From NCBI GenBank assembly GCA_021496505.1, contig CP053031.1:1240001-1304000 (forward strand): a DNA stretch of 64,000 nucleotides, given 5' to 3'. Both the position numbers and the translations under genes were made by a program. Of the stretch, positions 60,154 through 64,000 are shown one piece after another. The notes beneath the pieces were generated by a model that was not told the origin of the DNA, did no database searches, and saw nothing but the letters and a program-made list of their open reading frames with translations. The DNA comes from Thermoleophilia bacterium SCSIO 60948 (lineage in GTDB: Bacteria > Actinomycetota > Thermoleophilia > Solirubrobacterales > 70-9). How positions within the stretch are numbered: position 1 is the stretch's first letter; the number at the start of each line of letters is the position of its first letter.

Positions 60154-60408
60154 TTGGTCGAGCTCGTCGAGTTTCTCGTCCGCGCCCTCGTAGCCGAACC
60201 CGACCGCGTCCGCGTCGACGTGGTCAGCGCCGACACCGACCTCGTGATCGAGGTCCGCGTGGCTGACTCGGACCTCGGCCGCGTCATCGGGCGCGACGGC
60301 CGGGTCGCGAACGCCATCCGCACGGTGGTCAAGGCCGCCGCCTCGGCCCGCCGCGGCAAGGACCTGCCCGAGGGATCTCGGGTGATGGTCGAGATCGTTG
60401 AGGATTGA
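60154..60408 (+). CDS. khpA: KH-domain RNA-binding protein KhpA (YlqC)
   Basis: 84 aa type II KH domain. The GxxG loop lies in LGRVIGRDGRVANAIRTVV. KhpA with its partner KhpB binds RNA and influences division in several Gram-positives. The start is TTG 60154, preceded by AGGAG at about 60144-60148. It overlaps trmD by 11 nt. Position after rpsP is conserved, but the rimM gene normally next is absent. Confidence 0.94.
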   Translation: MVELVEFLVRALVAEPDRVRVDVVSADTDLVIEVRVADSDLGRVIGRDGRVANAIRTVVKAAASARRGKDLPEGSRVMVEIVED

Positions 60409-61120
60409 CCTCTTCACGCTGTTCCCGGACTGGTTCGGCTGGCTCGCCGAGCAGCGCCACGTCCGCAACGCCGTAGCCGCCGGCAGCGAGCTGCGCACGT
60501 TCGACCTTCGGCTGACCACGCCGCTAAAGGGCGGACGGGTCGACGATACGCCCTACGGGGGAGGGGCCGGGATGGTGATGCGGGTCGACGTCGTCGACGC
60601 GGCGCTCGAGGCCGCCTACCCCGAGTCGGCGGAGCGGCCGGGCAGGGTCATCGCGCTCGCGGCCTCAGGGCGCAGACTCGACGACTCCCTCGTCACCGAG
60701 CTCGCCTCCGAGCCGCATATCGCGCTCATCTGCGGCCGCTACGAAGGGCTCGACGAGCGGGTGAACGAGCACCTGGCGACCGACGTGCTCTCGATCGGCC
60801 CGTACGTTCTCGCGGGTGGTGAGCCGGCGGCGATGGTGGTCGCCGACGCCGTGCTGCGCAAGCTCCCCGGCGCCCTCGGTCACGCCGAGAGCGCCGTCGA
60901 CGAGTCGTTCTCCGAAGCGCTCGGCGGCATGCCGGAATACCCGCATTACACCCGTCCGGAGGCCTATCGCGGCTGGCGCGTTCCCGAGGTGCTCTTATCC
61001 GGCGACCACGGACGCGTCGACGCGTGGCGGCGCGAGCGAAGCCGCGAGCGCGGCGCGGCGCTCGAGACCCCGGGTTCGGGAGAGGCCGACGACCGGGTGG
61101 AGGGCGGCGAGGCTCGCTAG
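60398..61120 (+). CDS. trmD: tRNA (guanine37-N1)-methyltransferase TrmD
   Basis: SPOUT methyltransferase that prevents frameshifting. 240 aa. [53 protein letters not shown] and [20 protein letters not shown] are TrmD signatures covering the trefoil-knot SAM site. TTG 60398 lies inside khpA (11-nt overlap). The last ~25 residues are a variable hydrophilic tail. Confidence 0.97.
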   Translation: MRIDLFTLFPDWFGWLAEQRHVRNAVAAGSELRTFDLRLTTPLKGGRVDDTPYGGGAGMVMRVDVVDAALEAAYPESAERPGRVIALAASGRRLDDSLVTELASEPHIALICGRYEGLDERVNEHLATDVLSIGPYVLAGGEPAAMVVADAVLRKLPGALGHAESAVDESFSEALGGMPEYPHYTRPEAYRGWRVPEVLLSGDHGRVDAWRRERSRERGAALETPGSGEADDRVEGGEAR

Positions 61121-61133
61121 GCTTCCCGGTTCC

Positions 61134-61167
61134 GCGGACCCCGCGAAGGACCGGAGTCCGCCCTTTT
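61134..61167 (+). promoter_or_regulatory. Terminator-like hairpin in the rplS leader
   Basis: GCGGAC (61134-61139) and GTCCGC (61156-61161) with a 16-nt loop, followed by CCTTTT. TAGGCT (61118-61123) upstream could be a -10, giving rplS a leader of roughly 105 nt. That would make this an attenuator or a ribosomal-protein leader; alternatively it terminates trmD transcription. Confidence 0.45.
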
Positions 61168-61235
61168 CTTCCCGTACCGGCGCGCCCTCTCGCGCCAACT
61201 TCCAAGCCGACACGAGACGAACGAGCCAGGCCGCA

Positions 61236-61823
61236 ATGAGCACGATCATCGAGTCAATCGAGCAGCGCCAGCTGAAGAAGCGCGTCCCGCGCTTCGACGC
61301 CGGCGACCGCGTCCGCGTGCACTTCCAGGTGATCGAGGGAACCCGCAGCCGTACGCAGGTCTTCGAGGGCGTCGTCATCGCCCGCCAGGGCTCCGGTCTG
61401 CGCGAGACGTTCACCGTCCGCAAGCAGTCGTTCGGGGTCGGCGTCGAGCGAACCTTCCCGGTTCACTCGCCGAAGATCGAGCAGCTCGAGGTCGTCTCGC
61501 GAGGCGATGTCCGCCGCGCGAAGCTCTATTACCTGCGCGGCCGGGTCGGCAAGCGCGCCCGCGTCGCCGAGCGTCGCTGGGGCACCGAGCGTGCCGCGAT
61601 CGTCGACCCTGAGGCCGAGGCGGTGGACGCCGAGGGCGTCGCCCAGGACGAGGCGCCCGTCGAGGACACCGCTCCGCAGGCCGAGGAGCCGCAGGCCGAG
61701 GCCGAGACGGCGCCGGCGGAGGAGGCCCCGGCCGATCAGCAGCCGGCCGAGGAGGCAGCCGACGCCGAGACCGAAGCGGCGGCGGACGAGGCTCCCGCCG
61801 AGGACGAGGCTCAGTCGCGCTGA
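61236..61823 (+). CDS. rplS: 50S ribosomal protein L19 with acidic C-terminal extension
   Basis: 195 aa, versus ~115 usual. Residues ~1-118 are standard L19: [40 protein letters not shown] and [14 protein letters not shown]. After ~118 comes a 75-residue Glu/Ala/Asp/Pro-rich tail (repeated AEE, APAE, ADE). ATG 61236 fits the family; the upstream open frame is in trmD. Low-complexity acidic tails are known on some actinobacterial ribosomal proteins, but their role is unclear. Confidence 0.95.
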   Translation: MSTIIESIEQRQLKKRVPRFDAGDRVRVHFQVIEGTRSRTQVFEGVVIARQGSGLRETFTVRKQSFGVGVERTFPVHSPKIEQLEVVSRGDVRRAKLYYLRGRVGKRARVAERRWGTERAAIVDPEAEAVDAEGVAQDEAPVEDTAPQAEEPQAEAETAPAEEAPADQQPAEEAADAETEAAADEAPAEDEAQSR

Positions 61824-61870
61824 TCGCGCGCCTCCGCCGAGGGACGCTCGGCGCCGTAGTCGAGCTGGTC

Positions 61871-62440
61871 GTGATCGTCGCCCTCGCGGTCGGTCTCGCG
61901 ATCGCGATCCAGGCATTCATCGTCAAGCCCTATGAGATCCCGTCGCGGTCGATGGTCCCGACCCTCGAGGTCGACCAGAAGATCCTCGTGAACCGACTCG
62001 CCTACCGGTTCGGTGACCCCGACATCGGCGACGTCGTCGTCTTCCATCCGCCGGCCGGAGCGCAGGGCGGGGGCGCCCAGTGCGGCGTTGAGAAGAGCGC
62101 CGACGAACCGTGCCCCGAAGGGGTCGACCGCGAGGCCGAGGACACGTTCGTGAAGCGGATCGTGGCGGGGCCGGGTGACCGGATCCGGATCGAGGACGGC
62201 CACCCGGTGGTCAACGGCGAGCTGATGGACGACGAGCCGTACATCAAACCGTGCGGGCCGAACGGCAGCGCCTGCGACCTCCCGCAGGAGATCACCATTC
62301 CACCCGACCAGTACTTCATGATGGGCGACAACCGTGGGGAGTCCGACGACAGCCGCTTCTGGGGACCCGTCCCCGAGGAGTACCTCATCGGCAAGGCCTT
62401 CATCACCTACTGGCCCCCGAACCGGATCGGCGGCGTCTGA
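61871..62440 (+). CDS. lepB: Signal peptidase I
   Basis: Membrane protease that removes Sec signal peptides. 189 aa from GTG 61871. The transmembrane helix covers ~2-17. The catalytic serine is in EIPSRSMVPTL (the usual SGSM is SRSM here), and the catalytic lysine in TFVKRIVAGPGD. YFMMGDNRGESDDSRFWGPV is the conserved C-terminal box. The frame is open upstream with plausible coding (LRRGTLGAVVELV) but no ATG, GTG or TTG, so translation may begin at CTG 61820 or 61865. Confidence 0.92.
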   Translation: MIVALAVGLAIAIQAFIVKPYEIPSRSMVPTLEVDQKILVNRLAYRFGDPDIGDVVVFHPPAGAQGGGAQCGVEKSADEPCPEGVDREAEDTFVKRIVAGPGDRIRIEDGHPVVNGELMDDEPYIKPCGPNGSACDLPQEITIPPDQYFMMGDNRGESDDSRFWGPVPEEYLIGKAFITYWPPNRIGGV

Positions 62441-62459
62441 GCCGCCGGAGCTGCGGATC

Positions 62460-63182
62460 GTGAGAGCCGACGAGCCGGAGCCGGTGTCCGCGCCCGCAAG
62501 GCGCGAGCCGTCGCCCGGCCGGCTCAAGCGCCGCAACAAGGTCCGCCGCCGCAAGGCGCAGCGGATGTTCAGCTTCGACCGCTCCCACGGCACCCGCTTC
62601 GTCGCCGGCGCCGACGAGGCCGGCCGCGGATCGCTCGCGGGCCCGCTCGTCGCGGCGGCCGTACTGCTCGACCTCGAAGGGATCTCGCTGTCGGATCGAC
62701 GGGCGCTCGGCGAGCTCGACGACTCGAAGAAGCGGACGGAGGAGGAGCGCGAAGAGCTCTACCCGGCCGTCCTGCGGGCGGCGACGAAGGTCTCGGTGAT
62801 CATCCGTTGCGTCCGCGGGATCGATGGCCGCGGACTTCACGTCACGAACCTGACCGCGCTCGGCAAGGCGATCGAGCGCGTCGCGGTACCCGGGGCGACG
62901 TGCCTGACGGATGGCTTTCCGGTTCCGAGCTGCCGCGTGGCGCACCGGCCCGTGGTCGGCGGCGACACGACGAGCGCAGCGATCGCGGCGGCGGCCATCG
63001 TCGCCAAGGTGACGCGAGACCGCTGCATGAAGCAGGCGCACGACCACTACCCCGCGTTCGACTTCGCGGGCAACGTCGGTTACTCGACCCCCGGCCATCG
63101 CGCGGCCGTGATCGAGCACGGCCCGTCGAAGATCCATCGGCGCTCCTTCGCCTCGATCGCCTACAGCCAGCTCACGCTCTAG
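62460..63182 (+). CDS. rnhB: Ribonuclease HII
   Basis: Cleaves RNA/DNA hybrids and single ribonucleotides. 240 aa. AGADEAGRGSLAGPLVAAAV holds the catalytic Asp and Glu, with the remaining Asp residues in LTDGFPVP and the KVTRDRCM helix. GYSTPGHRAAVIEHGPSKIH is the C-terminal motif. An N-terminal basic extension of ~45 residues (KRRNKVRRRKAQR) precedes the fold. GTG 62460 was chosen; the frame continues upstream within lepB. Confidence 0.94.
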   Translation: MRADEPEPVSAPARREPSPGRLKRRNKVRRRKAQRMFSFDRSHGTRFVAGADEAGRGSLAGPLVAAAVLLDLEGISLSDRRALGELDDSKKRTEEEREELYPAVLRAATKVSVIIRCVRGIDGRGLHVTNLTALGKAIERVAVPGATCLTDGFPVPSCRVAHRPVVGGDTTSAAIAAAAIVAKVTRDRCMKQAHDHYPAFDFAGNVGYSTPGHRAAVIEHGPSKIHRRSFASIAYSQLTL

Positions 63183-63192
63183 TCCAGCTCGG

Positions 63193-63231
63193 CGGCACCG
63201 TGGCACCGCGGTGCCGTGACGATCCCGTCAC
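63193..63231. terminator. Two consecutive hairpins between converging rnhB and yraN
   Basis: CGGCACC (63193-63199) pairs with GGTGCCG (63210-63216); GTGACG (63216-63221) pairs with CGTCAC (63226-63231). They occupy most of the 59-nt convergent gap and could stop transcription from both sides. Confidence 0.55.
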
Positions 63232-63241
63232 TCCCTGGGGC

Positions 63242-63670
63242 TCAGAACGCCGCCTTCAGCCGTTCGCCCTCGAGCACCTCGCCGTGCGCGGACAACCGCA
63301 GGCCGATGACGTCGAACCGAATCCCCCGGTTGGGCGGCAACTCGTCGCGATGTTCGCGCAGCCAGGCGGACGCCAGGGCTCGGATCTTCGCCTGCTTTCG
63401 CGGACCGACCGCGCCGGCGGGGGTCTCGGGTCCCGGGGGACCGGTGAGCGTCGCGCGGCCACGGAGGTCAGTGGGCGGCGCCGCGGCGCCGCGGCGCGTC
63501 TTGACCTCGACGAAGACGATCTCCCCGTCCTCGAATACAACGAGATCGAGTTCGCCGCGCACTCCGGCGACCCGTGCGTTCCGCGCCAGAAGCCGCGCGC
63601 CGTGTCGCTCGAGCCCGCGAAGCGCGATCGCCTCGCCCGTATCGCCGAGGGATCTGCGCGCGTCGGGCAT
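63242..63670 (-). CDS. UPF0102/YraN-family endonuclease-like protein
   Basis: 142 aa from ATG 63670. RRSLGDTGEAIALRGLERHG, then NARVAGVRGELDLVVFEDG and EIVFVEVKTRRG give the PD-(D/E)XK-type core of the YraN family. A ~20-residue Gly/Pro-rich insertion follows this core. Family function is unproven. A longer frame reaches 63862 but crosses the comM promoter. rnhB-yraN-comM adjacency is widely conserved. Confidence 0.88.
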   Translation of the reverse strand: MPDARRSLGDTGEAIALRGLERHGARLLARNARVAGVRGELDLVVFEDGEIVFVEVKTRRGAAAPPTDLRGRATLTGPPGPETPAGAVGPRKQAKIRALASAWLREHRDELPPNRGIRFDVIGLRLSAHGEVLEGERLKAAF

Positions 63671-63856
63671 GCTCGAATGGTGCCGCTCGCCAACGCACGC
63701 GTGGTGCGCGTTCCGTGCCGAATCCGTGCCGCTCCGCCCACGGCGGATGAGCAACGCACCGGGTCTGATCGCCAGCCCTGATCCGGCGCCCTTCCGAGGC
63801 TGTTTCGGCGCAATCGCCGCGCCACCCATGAGCCGCGCGGACCTAGCTTCCGGCCG

Positions 63857-64000
63857 GTGCATGCCAGTGCCCGCACTTTCGCGCTGATCGGCGTCGAGGC
63901 CCAGGAGGTCAGGGTCGAGGTCGACGTACGCTCGGGCCTGCCGAGCTTCTCGCTCGTCGGGCTGCCGGACGCCGCGGTCCGCGAATCGCGCGAGCGCGTC
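63857..64000 (+). CDS. comM: ComM/YifB-family Mg-chelatase-like AAA ATPase, N-terminal fragment
   Basis: 48 codons to the window end. [20 protein letters not shown] and [18 protein letters not shown] are the N-terminal signature of YifB/ComM, a helicase-like protein that promotes branch migration in natural transformation. GTG 63857 lies 7 nt after TAGCTT (63844-63849), another leaderless start. It is divergent from yraN. The remainder lies outside the window. Confidence 0.93.
   Translation, partial: MHASARTFALIGVEAQEVRVEVDVRSGLPSFSLVGLPDAAVRESRERV

Overview
The window is very GC-rich, densely packed bacterial chromosome. It looks like an actinobacterium, most plausibly of the Thermoleophilia/Solirubrobacterales type. 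This is inference from the strong G/C bias at third codon positions, the actinobacterial-style Ku, the SepIVA-like coiled-coil protein beside the DUF177-rpmF-plsX block, and the abundance of leaderless transcription starts. Nothing looks like a plasmid, prophage or genomic island. I see no tRNA, rRNA, CRISPR array or insertion sequence.

Layout. 1-5864: end of the division/cell-wall cluster (ftsW, murG, murC, ftsQ, ftsZ). 5909-10932: glycine cleavage system (gcvT, gcvH, split gcvPA/gcvPB), interrupted by a divergent PPOx-like gene. 10937-14475: M15 peptidase, then reverse-strand Ku, a small membrane protein and a DUF892 ferritin-like fusion. 14656-17829: trpS, scpA, scpB, rsuA/rluB-type pseudouridine synthase. 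17826-23215: aromatic amino acid block (aroH, hisC-type aminotransferase, aroF-type DAHP synthase, tyrA, aroA), with a leader peptide ahead of the DAHP synthase. 23262-32948: cmk, der, DUF3352 protein, metK, priA, def, fmt, zinc-ribbon protein, rpe. 32945-36117: reverse-strand CPA1 antiporter and flippase. 36187-39766: riboflavin operon (ribD, ribE, ribBA, ribH). 39824-64000: a long stretch following the conserved bacterial order rpmB - fakA-like - recG - rsmD - coaD - yceD - rpmF - plsX - acpP - rnc - smc - ftsY - ffh - rpsP - khpA - trmD - rplS - lepB - rnhB - yraN - comM, with lineage-specific insertions (GST, DUF427, methyltransferase, TetR, a large LuxR regulator, a P-domain secreted protein). 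rimM is missing from its usual slot.

How it works together. The window concentrates housekeeping modules: septal wall synthesis and FtsZ, one-carbon metabolism, chorismate to Phe/Tyr, riboflavin, chromosome condensation (ScpA, ScpB and SMC all present), SRP targeting (Ffh, FtsY, LepB), translation (S16, L19, L28, L32, TrmD, Def, Fmt, TrpRS) and fatty-acid/phospholipid entry (PlsX, ACP, FakA-like). Most genes that begin a transcription unit have a TAnnnT -10 hexamer only 6-12 nt upstream of ATG/GTG, so they are predicted to be leaderless. Genes inside operons use ATGA/GTGA overlaps or Shine-Dalgarno sites.

Most notable observations: (1) a 31-codon leader peptide before the DAHP synthase gene ending in Tyr-Trp-Tyr-Trp-Arg-Phe-Ser, embedded in inverted repeats, which looks like an aromatic amino acid attenuator; (2) an SMC of only 786 residues with intact head motifs but no recognisable hinge; (3) a dispersed, structured intergenic element (three full copies and one mini copy) with a conserved core and compensatory base changes in its stems; (4) an RNase III homologue lacking most of the conserved catalytic acidic residues.
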